Assembly: GCA_004352715.1 (NCBI GenBank)
Contig: SCFE01000093.1
Coordinates: 645,001-709,000, forward strand
Length of the DNA: 64,000 bases
From: Hofstenia miamia
Lineage: Eukaryota > Xenacoelomorpha > Acoela
Reading direction: 5' to 3'
How positions within the stretch are numbered: position 1 is the first letter of the stretch; each line of letters begins with the position of its first letter. This document shows, piece by piece, positions 10,625 through 21,659 of this stretch. Both the position numbers and the translations under genes were made by a program. The notes below the pieces were generated by a model. The model was not told where the DNA came from, did not search any database, and saw nothing but the letters and a program-made list of their open reading frames with translations.

Positions 10625-13600
10625 TGCGCATATCTTCAACATATCTATACAAATACACTGCAATTTTCGTATTATGTAAGCTATTAAACAGAGCGAATAA
10701 ATCGAAATTTTTAAAAAATCATTCTTGATTTTTAATGTTTGCAATGTCAATTCTCTGTGTCTTGGAAATTACAAAAATGAATAATAGGAGTTGGAAACCG
10801 ACTTCTGAATAAAAGAATTTACACCAATGACACAGAAGTATTTTAGTAAAAAAATTGTGAAAAGTATAAAATGATGAGATAAATGTCATAATTAGCCTTG
10901 ACTTTTACCTTGTTCGCAAAGTTTAAAGAACTTGAATCTTGACTCGAAATTGGATTTAAGACAATAGTCTTTTAGTGTTTAGTGCTACAAGATTGTACCA
11001 AGCCATTCATAATTTATTGCAATATACTTATGATTAGTAGGCATTTGCGGCCTGTTCTAATGCTAAAGATAACAAATAGTTTTTTGCATTTACATTGAAC
11101 TAAGAAATTTACCACATTTAAATTAAATATATAATTAAAGTTCTTCAACGCGACCTTACTTTTTTTAATTATCATCATTTTAGCATGTAACCATGATACC
11201 TACTAAGCCTTCAGAAAAATTTTTAAGTATTACATAGTAAGTTTGAACTCTTTTGAATTTTCTCACTAAGTGTCAATTTCGTTTTTCTTAGTCTTGTTTT
11301 AAAGTAGAAGTTTTCAGTTCAAAAACATAATCACCTTGTGATCTTTTACAAATAAATTTTGTAAAGTGAACAGCTTATTGACAGTTTCAATTAAACGTTT
11401 AGTTAATTGAACAATATGGCGTTTCACTGTCTCTACAAAATTTATTTTGTAGAGATTAAGGCAAAAGTTAATTGTGAAATTTACACCAGTAATGTGCCAG
11501 GTGCTAGTTATTTTTTTCAAATGACATATCCTATTCAACCCCGATATTTGTATTTTCTATATTGTGACGTATTATTTTACAGTCAGGAAAAAAATGATCC
11601 ATTCTATTGATTGGTGATTAAAATTTGCCAAAGCCTAACATCTCAATTGAACAAATTTGAAAAAAACTGGGGGCTTGAATTCATATTGAGAACATTTATT
11701 TGTTTAGTAAATTAATGTAAATTTGTACCTGATTCCTGAATATAAATGCTGATTTAATCCAATTCTATGGTTCCAAAATTATTGAGTGATAAAAACTGAA
11801 TTCTATTCCTATACGATCATTCTTACTCAAAGTTTTTTTTGTTCACATTAATATCTGTTCAGAATTTGCATAAGAAACAGCTCTGTATTCATGGAAATTC
11901 GAAAACCAATGTCTTTAAAAGTTTCAATTATCGATTTTGAACGTTCTTAAAAGTAGCACTAGTTAATATTGATTAAGCATAATAGTAAAAAACTATCCAA
12001 TATTACTCAATCGATTTCGTGTTTTGGTTGTATACGATTGAGAACAAAAATATGAGGGGAATTTCATTTTTCGAATTTAGCACATTGGTGAATTGAATTT
12101 GCTTCTATTAAAATGTTAGGCAATTGAATATTCAAGTGCTAACGTATCTTTAAAAAAATTACCTATTTTTAGAAGTCTTCTCTAAATTGACATTCTTTAA
12201 ATGTAACTTCCAAAGAAACTGGTGGTAAGCTTTAATTATAAAATTGATAACCTTTTAGAAAACATAATATGAATGCATTTGAATCTAGCGCTTTTTTAAA
12301 CAATTTCTCCCCGCTCTTATTGGCTGACTGAAATAACAAATTGACAATAAACGTCGCTGTTAATTTAGCGTTTGCAAGATTATTTGTTCTAAATATGCGC
12401 AAAGGAAGAAATTTGAACTTCATCAAATTTTAAATTAACGACCTTGCATGAAGCATGGTGTTATTGATTAATATTTCATATTCCAATAATATTAAAATAC
12501 CTGTTCTGTAATGCCATTTAGTCTGCGGCAATAAATAGTGGAAAAATTCATTGTGTAATACAGACGAATAAGCAGAGCAGAAATTTTGTAAGCAAATTGA
12601 TAAAACTAGAAATCAAACTTGTTAAAAAATTTGAAAATGTTTACCAATTTAAATTTGTACTTCTACAATGAATATCAAACTTACTAATAATCTACGTAAG
12701 TCTTTGAAAATTTTGTCAATGCATTATGTATGATATCGAATTTCATTAGAAGTGATGAGCACTAAAAGATATGTGAATTGAAAATGAAGGTAAATAATAG
12801 TTTTGGCAATATATAGTACGTTGGAGTGAAAACTTTTTTTGAATATTGATAAAAGGGGTTATAAAAGTTACCTCTAATTTAAAACTACACCTTTTCCTGT
12901 TTTTATGTAGTTACCATTCTAAATGTGCTGGCTACCACCTATCTATTTTTGCTTGCAATGGAGCAAAATTTCAAAATTGTTTATGGAATCTTATGTAATT
13001 GCAATGATGAAGACTTGTACTAAAAATATTTACGTGCCTGAAGTACACGAAAATATGAAATTTGATTTTGTAAAATCATTCAATAATGAGATAAGCGAAT
13101 CTCCATGAGAACAACAACTGCCCCAAATATTGTATATTCTGAAGATATACTGTCTGAGCAGTAGACAAAAGCACGCTTATGCGTATGCCAAAGGCAAATG
13201 GAGATGTTTCACTATTTTGTGCTTGTTATGTTTCCAGATTTTTAATATCCATTGAAGAATTTGAAAATTTTTTAGAGGAAATAAGATTGAGTGGATGAAT
13301 TCTAGATTATAAATTCCTTATCATTCAAATTGATACAACGCATATAAGATAAATGTTGTCAAATTCTTATTTAATGGACTAAACTTACATCGCCCATTTA
13401 TGAATACCTTAGAGATGTGGCCAACCAGGTTTTAGAAATAATAGAAGATATTGGTTATATACATAGGCTAAAAAATATTCAATTGTTATATTTTTCAGAA
13501 ATAAAGTAACCAGTAGCAAAATGAATGAAAAATTTTTTGACAAAACCAAGCCACTTACACTTAAATATCGTTGTGTATGTGACTAAGAAATGGGAGATTC

Positions 13601-14866
13601 TTTTTTGTATATTTACATATTTTGAATTTAAACAGATTTTCCAAAATAATGATCAGTATACAGATGTCTTCAAATCTAAAAGAACCATGCTTTTTTGGCA
13701 GAATATCTGAAATTTGAGATATTTATCGACGAAGCCTAATCTAAAAAAACAAATTTGTAAATATACCAAAGAACACACCATCTAAAATTATTCAAAACAT
13801 TAACCATAAAGCAAACACAAGCAACATCAATTATTAAGTAGTAAATATAATGACAATAAAATTATATGGAAGAATTCAAAACTGTATCAAAAATTTGTTC
13901 TATTTTAAATGTTTGCTTTCTTTGCTGATTTTTAATGACATTGATATGCATAAATTTATAATGTGAGCATTTAATTTTTGGCAGATTTTTTTTAGAATTG
14001 AGTGTAGGGTGTTTTCTGACACAAGAATATCTCAAGTTAACGCTATACTTCAATTTAAGTTGAAGCAACTTATCTTTATTATACACTGTGCTTAAGACTA
14101 TATGCTAATTTGTTCGAGCAAAATTTTTGAATAATTATTGCAGTTTATTGAAATGTACAAATTCTGTTTGCAAAACTAGCAATTGTAATAACGGCCTTTT
14201 AAATTATTCTTAGGCATGTTAAGATAATGCCGCAGTAAAAATTAGTTAGTAGTCATAGCAAAAAATTAATTATATCTTATAAATTGTTATACTAAGATTG
14301 GCGAAAATATATTTTGTATTATATATTTTTGTGTTTAAATACTAGGACATAAGACCCCACTTCATCGAATACCAGGCTCGGACATTCGTTAACTACAAAA
14401 TAATTAGTAGTTGTGAATAAACATATCAAGGAATATAGCGTCGTATGAATATGTCAAAAATAGTACAAGGGATACGGAAATTATCAACAATATAATTATA
14501 AGAAAATACTCTCTAATTAATATGGGAGCTGCAAATTATCATCAAGTTTATTATATGTAAGAATAGGTCTTTAAGGGCAAAGAAAAAGGTTTAGCTATAA
14601 TCATTATATGCAAGTATTGAAATAGTTTTAAGTTACAGTCACTCGTTGCCTACTGAAGTAAAACATGTCTGCTGCGTTAAGCAATACAGGTTCTCTCTTA
14701 AGATATTTCTGCATCAGAAAAAAATTATATTTTATCGTTAGTTTCAAAAAATTGGTAAAAAATCATTCCCCTTCAGTTTCAAAAAAATGATTGAGTCGGT
14801 TTCCTTAAGAAGTCATAATATATAAAAAATCAAGTTGCTACAAAAATGGGTAGACCCGTGAGCTCT

Positions 14867-14871
<5 letters not shown>
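10625..14871. other. Intergenic AT-rich DNA, no gene recognised
   Basis: 4.2 kb without a supportable gene. The open frames of 60-75 codons lack motifs. A perfect hairpin lies at 11431-11454 (11 bp stem CTCTACAAAAT, 2 nt loop). A weaker inverted AACTAC...GTAGTT sits near 14390-14412. Confidence 0.4.
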
Positions 14872-14902
<31 letters not shown>

Positions 14903-15037
14903 NNNNNNNNNNNNNNNNNNNNNNNNNNNNNNNNNNNNNNNNNNNNNNNNNNNNNNNNNNNNNNNNNNNNNNNNNNNNNNNNNNNNNNNNNNNNNNNNNN
15001 NNNNNNNNNNNNNNNNNNNNNNNNNNNNNNNNNNNNN

Positions 15038-15069
<32 letters not shown>
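14872..15069. repeat. (TA)n microsatellite containing assembly gap 14903-15037
   Basis: TA runs on both sides of a 135-N gap. Confidence 0.9.
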
Positions 15070-15070
<1 letters not shown>

Positions 15071-16517
15071 TTATATTTCAGTAGAAATTGGCGCTTTGTT
15101 AGACAAAGCACCATTTTTTAGAATTTCTAAGGGGCCATGTTTTTCAATTTTGCTTAGAAAACCCTTAATTGAGAATATATGTGTTATCTAAAAAATACCG
15201 AAGTAATCAAAAACTATGCCCAATATTGAAATATTGGTAATATCATTTTAAATTTTCATTTTCATTTTTAACCATGCAAAAATATTATGAACTGTGAATG
15301 GAAAATAAGTAAGAAGAGTAATTTTACCTCATCCCAACCCTTTACGTACGTCAAGAACCCCAACACCAATATCATTAATGCATTTTCGTTCTGACGCTAA
15401 GAATAAATAGACTTAAAAGTATTCAAAATGGGTTTTGCATTCGTAGTTGGAATGTCTTTGTTCTTCTTTTGTCTTGGAAGAAATCCACATTTTCCTTTTA
15501 TCATTTTCAATATTTGTTTTTATTGAACACTGCTTCCATAATGAAATATATACTCGACAGCGTAGAGAGGAAGCATCTAATGAAAATCAATTCACTTCAA
15601 AGGAGAATCCTTCTTTTATTACACACGATTAGATTAGTGTATTGCCAGTCCATTTAGCCTGAACCTCTAATGAATCGTAAACCCACTGGGACAAGTAAAC
15701 TTTCAATAACAAAGCTTATCAAAATTATATTTTACAAAATTTGGTAATGTACATGTACATGTTAAATTTTATGAGGTCCAAAACACACTCATTCTTATAG
15801 ATGCTAAAATTTAATCACCCGAATTATATTTTGTGTTATTGTTAATATTTCCGGATTTGTTGAATGTGTTAGACTTTTCACAAGGCCTGTCAGCGTCGCA
15901 TTGTCAACTAAGCGATCCTGATTACATGCACAGTCAAAACTCCAGACATTCTTAGTAAATTATATTAAGGAATTTCAAAATCTATTTTATTATGATTTTT
16001 GTAGTAAGCCGTTAATACAGAGATCTTGCTGACTTAAAAATGCAGGATAATTACATAATTAACTTTTGCTAATTTGAAATAAATATATCACAAAGCTAGT
16101 TATTTATTTTTCTCTGCATTGGAATTATACTTATTAAAGTCAAATCTATATTTAGTTGATTTCTTACCTCCAAAAAGAACTTCATATATACTTAAAATAA
16201 TACATCAAAATTATTTAATCTTTGAGTTAATACAGCATTTATGAAAATATGCAATGTGTTTTGCACAAAGTTATCTATTTGAATGGTAAAATTGACATGA
16301 ATATAATAAAACATCATATTTAATATGTTTTTCTGAACATTTTGAACAGTCATAAGAAAATTTTGCATAGTAGTTTGTTAATCAATATTGTTACAGAAAA
16401 TAAAACTATCAACGGTTGATGATAGTGAAACACTTTTCCAATTCTCTTAAAATACCAAATATTTACATCTCACACAGAAAAAGCATCTTCCTTTTTACAA
16501 CTCATATTGATCGCAAT
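15070..16517. other. Intergenic AT-rich DNA, nothing recognised
   Basis: Two overlapping ~61-codon frames at 15447-15657 have no motif and are taken as chance. Confidence 0.4.
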
Positions 16518-16745
16518 ATTTACTACCCGAACCCGACCTGAACCGACCCAAAACGTTGACTTAATTTGAAATTATAGATCTTTATCCAATCAAGTAATCA
16601 TTAAAATCAATCATTTTCTGATAGGGGAAACAGCAATTCACTGTTATTACTTAACATCTTGGATTTTTCTCAAATCAAGAGGTGATTTAGATCAGTATGA
16701 TTTTAATAATCAATCTAATATTTTTACTCGAACCCACGCCATATA
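16518..16745 (+). repeat. Dispersed repeat family A, copy 2
   Basis: Homologous to the reverse complement of 10348-10545. It is bounded by ACCCGAACCCGACCTGAACC at one side and CTCGAACCCACGCC at the other. The acccg words recur at about 20035-20095, which may be a third fragment. Confidence 0.75.
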
Positions 16746-17189
16746 AAGTTTAAACATTCATGTGGAGAAATTTCCAAATAAAAGTGAAGCAATTAAGTTA
16801 AGCCTGAAATTATTGCTTACTTAACCTCTCATATTATTTCTCAAATTTCAAACATTAGCAGTTTAGCGTAAAAATTCCTCTTTAGTATATTCTTTGTTTT
16901 ATGGTATTATATGGCGGCCTTGTTAGGAATAACACGCTCAAAGATATCTAGTAATTTTTAAAATATTGTGCAAACCAATTATATTGTTTTCATAAAGAAC
17001 ATTAATATATTTTTCATTAGTAAATTTCGTAATGAATATTTGTCTCGACAGCAACGTTGAAAAAGAATTATACTTAAATTTATAATGTAAATGATAGTAG
17101 GTAAAGCATCTTACAACTACAGCAGCTGTTTCATCATTGCAAACAATGTCATAGATTAATTTTTTAAACGAATATGCTCCTAAAGAATA

Positions 17190-17197
17190 TTAATAAG
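17190..17197 (+). repeat. Target-site duplication, left (hAT element)
   Basis: TTAATAAG, identical to 17897-17904. Confidence 0.88.
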
Positions 17198-17896
17198 CAG
17201 GGTTGGCTGATTATAATCACTGATTATATATGTATAAATAATTATACCTTAATTGTGTAATTTTTTTGTTATTTAGATATAAATGATAATTTTAATTAAA
17301 GGTCCTATAGAACAACTTTTGGATTACATTGTCGCAACGATGCATCATGTATAATCTCCAAAATTCGGAAAGTACCACTTTGTAAAATATTATAGAAATT
17401 TATGAAAATTTGTAAAAATGTGTAAAAATTTATGAAACTTTGAAGAACAGTGATAAAACTTTTCAATTACTTTCATAGAAAATCAAATATTTATTGTAAA
17501 ACTTTAATATTTTTTCAAAGTTTTGTAAAGTAATTTAGACTAGGGTAATCAAGCTATTAAAATCGGATTATAATCGACATTTTTAAAAGTAAAATCAATG
17601 GTCGATTTAGATACATGGCTTACGCGGTTATGCAGGCCTTTCACCTGCAAAATATTTATGACGCGTAAGCACCAGCGACTGATTTGTTGTTCAAATGCGC
17701 GAATTGAATGAACCGCGCGCATGTGCTACATAATATTACATTTTAACATTTGTATAGTGTGTATATTGTAATGAATAAAATAATTGAGTTTTCTCACTAA
17801 TTAGTTTTTCATTGATTATAATCAAGATTTAATTATTTTCTAATAAAATCAGTTGATTTGATTATAATAGAATAAAATCATAAATCACCAACCCTG
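17198..17896. mobile_element. Non-autonomous hAT-type transposon with 8 bp target duplication
   Basis: This 699 bp element has ends CAGGGTTGGCTGATTATAAT and, reverse complemented, CAGGGTTGGTGATTTATGAT. It is flanked by a perfect 8 bp direct repeat, TTAATAAG, at 17190-17197 and 17897-17904. An 8 bp duplication with CAGGG-type ends is typical of hAT. There is no transposase frame, so it is a MITE-like derivative. A GC-richer core (about 17615-17730, with GCGCGAATTGAATGAACCGC) lies inside. Confidence 0.88.
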
Positions 17897-17904
17897 TTAA
17901 TAAG

Positions 17905-18640
17905 TAGTTTATATACTTTTTACAATACAATCGAATATATTCAATGACTTATTTGATTCTGACGGTTTTAATTTATAAATATGACAAAATAGTAAAGTAA
18001 CTGATTGCCCACTGCAAGATCAAACCTTAAACATTAAAACCGAAAATCTCATAAATTGCAATAGCGCTATGTTTTGCAGGACTTGCCTTTATCAATGCCC
18101 GGGTAAACATCATTGGTGAAAATTGCGTAAATCTTCCTTTTCAAAGCAAAACAAATGAATAAATTAGTGACGTTGAGAAATGAAAAGATAGGTATTAAGC
18201 AATGCTTTTGTTAAACAATAAAAACAATAATTAATGGCCATAAAGTGAATAGCAAAAGTATTATTAAAATGTCAAAACTTACGAATATGTAAATCGATCC
18301 AGTAAACACTTTCAACGAAAGAGGTTAAATTCCAGATGTAGTGAACTCCAGAGAATTTTAAATTACACTCAACTGGCAAAATGATATTTCTACACTCTTT
18401 GTAAAAGTTTAAATTATCACAACCTCAATCAATTGGATTTCAGCCGCGTGCAAATATCACAAAAGGCAGATGCTTTATCAAACCATGCATCGCCTAACTG
18501 TACTAGATTCCACCTAATAAGTGGTTTAATTAACTAGAAGAAGAGATTTTAGTTTGAAAGTAATTAATTCAAATACTAAAATTCAAACTAAAACATCATA
18601 CTATATTTCTTTATGAATTTGATAGTATTAAATCTACATT
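17905..18640. other. Intergenic AT-rich DNA
   Basis: No gene. An inverted pair TTTTAGTTTGAA / TTCAAACTAAAA occurs at about 18547-18594. Confidence 0.4.
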
Positions 18641-19150
18641 TAACCTTAAACAGCCTGGTGATTTTTAAGAAATTTTCATGATTCTCTAAAAAAATTTTAA
18701 ACACTTATAGCTCAAAAATATTAATGGTGTGCTCAATCTGAGAGCACCACGTGATAGAGGAGAGTCTCCTCTTTCCTTCGGCCCCGCGACTTCTGACTTT
18801 GCGCACGGCACGCCTCATTGGGTTTGGAATAGCTTTGCACATATTAAGAAAAAGTCAAAGTTCTTTGTTGCCTTCAGAGGCTTAAAACCTTCTAAATACA
18901 TTAACCCCAAGTATGAAGAGAATTTAAATCTTTTTCAAAAATTCGAAAATTTCTAAGAAAACTATTCAACAGTCTCTGCCACAGCAATAAGCTTTAATAG
19001 AAATTTTCAACATTGCATTAATTTATGTTCCCCAATAGACCTACCCATGCCTCAAGATTTTCAAATTTGGAAATAGGCTTGGAGAAAATTCTTTGTAAAT
19101 GTGGAAGAACGGTTTGTCCTTTAAAACGGACGCTAAGCTGTTTAAGGTTA
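18641..19150. mobile_element. Putative DNA-transposon-like repeat (family B, copy 1)
   Basis: A perfect 14 bp inverted repeat TAACCTTAAACAGC bounds 18641-18654 and 19137-19150. The distal half (18967-19150) is clearly homologous to the reverse complement of about 60615-60800, where the same terminal word occurs. It contains a GC-rich patch at 18740-18830 and an open frame (18729-18956, non-ATG start) without any recognised motif. I could not identify a target duplication. Calling it a DNA transposon is an inference from the inverted ends and the second copy. Confidence 0.5.
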
Positions 19151-19542
19151 CTTTCATTATTCCAAAAACGTGCATTCTGAAACATGGATTAAAAGATTTC
19201 AGATAATTGACTCAAAATGTTTTATTGTAACATGTTTTTAGCGAAATTGAGAAAGCACTAGAGATGCCCCATAGTGTGATTGAAATATTTTTATGCATGT
19301 TACTTATGTCGTGGTACAATTTACTGAATATTTGAAATGTGCAAAAATAATGTTAGTAGTTGGAGTTATCAAATTGCTTAAACCAGAAATCCATTAACAC
19401 AGTTCTTAATCAAACCAATGACCCATTTGACACACTGACACACTGCTATTTCTCTATATATAGCTAGGAAAACAATTTCCACAATGCAATTGCTAAGAAC
19501 TCATTCCTTTTCCATATTTTAGAACTATTGATTTAGTCACAA

Positions 19543-19550
<8 letters not shown>

Positions 19551-19580
<30 letters not shown>
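19551..19580. repeat. (TA)n microsatellite
   Basis: About 15 TA units directly adjoining a family C repeat copy. Confidence 0.95.
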
Positions 19581-19585
<5 letters not shown>

Positions 19586-19640
19586 ATCATCGCCAGAAAT
19601 ATTTTGCAAACAATTTTTTTTAGAAAACTGTAAATTGAAT
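19581..19640 (+). repeat. Dispersed repeat family C, copy 1
   Basis: It shares TTATTGATCATCGCCAGAAA and a following poly-T/ACAAAACT-like segment with the minus-strand sequence at 54335-54400 and, more diverged, at 31010-31085. Confidence 0.65.
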
Positions 19641-20158
19641 TTTAAAGTTATCGAAAATAATGTGCATATGCTCCTTCCAAAATATATCTAATCTATGAAA
19701 TGTATTCGTTTGTTTTTTAGTATGAAGATTCGGCGAAAATTCATTAAATATAATTCTTCTAAATTTTGGTATTTTTGTTTTTATATAACGATGTTAAAAT
19801 TATTTTACAATTTCATGATACTGTTGAAATAATGTAACAATTTTTGTAAATTAATTTATACGGATGACCAAAATTTTCAATTAATAACGTACTTCAAAGA
19901 ACTCAAATGTAAGTAAGAACCTTCGATCAAATTAATTAACGAACTTTAGTAATTGATGGAAACAAAATTTACCTAACCGGATTCCTGTGAAAATTCACAA
20001 CTCTAACTGAAATTTTACACGACTTCTTAATTGTACCCGTACCCGACCATGGACTTAAATTTTTTACATGTAAAAATGTGTACCCGCCCTTCAATACAAA
20101 CTTGCTGAAAATGAAAAATCCTCTGTTCAGTTGAACTGTATTAAGCTATGCCCCCTTG

Positions 20159-20400
20159 CAGTGTCTTACCCAGGGAGAACATGGTGAAATGTACCCCCCG
20201 TCAGGTTTCCAAATTTAAATTTAACTGGATAAATCAAAAAATTTTTCGTAAAAAATTGAAAAATTTAAAATCTAAGATCGTGAAATGCATTTTTTAGGGT
20301 CTACTTTCTCAAAATTTTCAAAAATTTTCGAGTGGCTTCGCCCCGCATTAGGGAATAACAATGATGTCCCTCCCGTAAGAAAATCCTGGGTACGCCCCTG
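20159..20400 (+). mobile_element. hAT-type MITE (family D, copy 1) with perfect 8 bp duplication
   Basis: This 242 bp element has ends CAGTGTCTTACCCAGG and CCTGGGTACGCCCCTG, which are inverted with a few mismatches. It is flanked by CCCCCTTG at 20151-20158 and again at 20401-20408. It is homologous over its full length to 49239-49481. No coding capacity. CAG-type ends with an 8 bp duplication point to hAT mobilisation. Confidence 0.92.
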
Positions 20401-20575
20401 CCCCCTTGTATTTTGCAATAATTCAACTATAGAGTTCCAAAGTTAAATTAGATCTGCAACATTGGCGTCAAAATTTGGACCTAGGGATGCTTAAATCCTC
20501 CTCCCCTTGTCTTTTGAAGACCTAAATTTTTGTATGTTATGCCATTATGGTTTTATCAATTTTTTAATTTTATTA

Positions 20576-20845
20576 TTCTTTTAGTAAATTTTAAAATTAT
20601 TTGTTAAACTATTACTATTATAATTACTGGAATTCTTAAAGAATATTTCAAATTATTATCTTGCAACAGTAAATCACCGGAATTTTATGTATCAATGCCT
20701 ACAATAACTAATCATGTTTCAAATACAAATATTATTTTTTAAAATAAAAAACCAATTGAATGCTAAAATGTACTATATTCTTTCAAATTTAAGGCATGTG
20801 ATTCAGTAAATTTCTGAAATCTGAAAAAGAGCCTGCACAAAAAGC
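20576..20845 (+). repeat. Direct repeat, copy 1 (pair with 21391-21655)
   Basis: About 265 bp nearly identical to 21391-21655, with small indels (for example an extra TAACAAT in the second copy). It is probably a falsely duplicated haplotype around the gap. Confidence 0.9.
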
Positions 20846-21118
20846 TAAGCCTGGTATACATTGTTGCAAACAAATAATTTATTTAACAGCAAGAAACGAA
20901 GCCCAGAATGAGTTGCTTTATCCATCGTCTACAAATATATTTGTGATAGCTGGAACAAGCTATTACAAATTAAAGTACATCTTGAAATAAAAATATTCAA
21001 ACACTGACATGAATTAAAAAAGACAAATTTTGAAATGGCCATGAAAACCACCCAATCATAAATCTTTGATGCTCTAACATCTAACAGTATAGAATATAAA
21101 ATAAACAATGTACAATAG

Positions 21119-21147
21119 AAAAAAGAAAAAAAAAAAAAAAAAAAAAT
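21119..21147 (+). repeat. A-rich tract
   Basis: Almost pure A over about 29 bases. It could be a decayed retroposon tail, but no retroposon body is recognisable. Confidence 0.9.
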
Positions 21148-21242
21148 AATAGTTTTTGGTATTGGAATAAGGTTTAGTTTATAGTTTTGAATTTGTAAGC
21201 AGTAAGAATTAAGAAATTGCAAATTGCAAATTGCAAAATCCT

Positions 21243-21390
21243 ATATATATATATATATATATAATANNNNNNNNNNNNNNNNNNNNNNNNNNNNNNNNNN
21301 NNNNNNNNNNNNNNNNNNNNNNNNNNNNNNNNNNNNNNNNNNNNNNNNNNNNNNNNNNNNNNNNNNNNNNNNNNNNNNNNNNNNNNNNNN
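21243..21390. repeat. (TA)n microsatellite running into assembly gap 21267-21390
   Basis: TA run followed by 124 N. The sequence right after the gap repeats 20576 onward. Confidence 0.9.
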
Positions 21391-21655
21391 TTCTTTTAGT
21401 AAATTTTAAAATTATTTGTTAAACTATTACTATTATAATTACTGGAATTCTTAAAGAATATTTCAAATTATTATCTTGCAACAGTAAATCACCGGAATTT
21501 TATGTATCAATGCCTACAATAACTAATCATGTTTCAAATACAAATATTATTTTTTAAAATAAAAAACCAATTGAATGCTAAAATGTACTATATTCTTTCA
21601 AATTTAAGGCATGTGATTAACAATTCAGTAAATTTCTGAAAAAGAGCCTGCACAT
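21391..21655 (+). repeat. Direct repeat, copy 2 (pair with 20576-20845)
   Basis: Starts exactly at the right edge of the N gap. Nearly identical to 20576-20845. Confidence 0.9.
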
Positions 21656-21659
21656 AGAG

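Noticed and set aside
20929-21222. 97-codon minus-strand frame
   Set aside because: Contains a poly-Phe stretch from the A tract and has no motif; chance frame.
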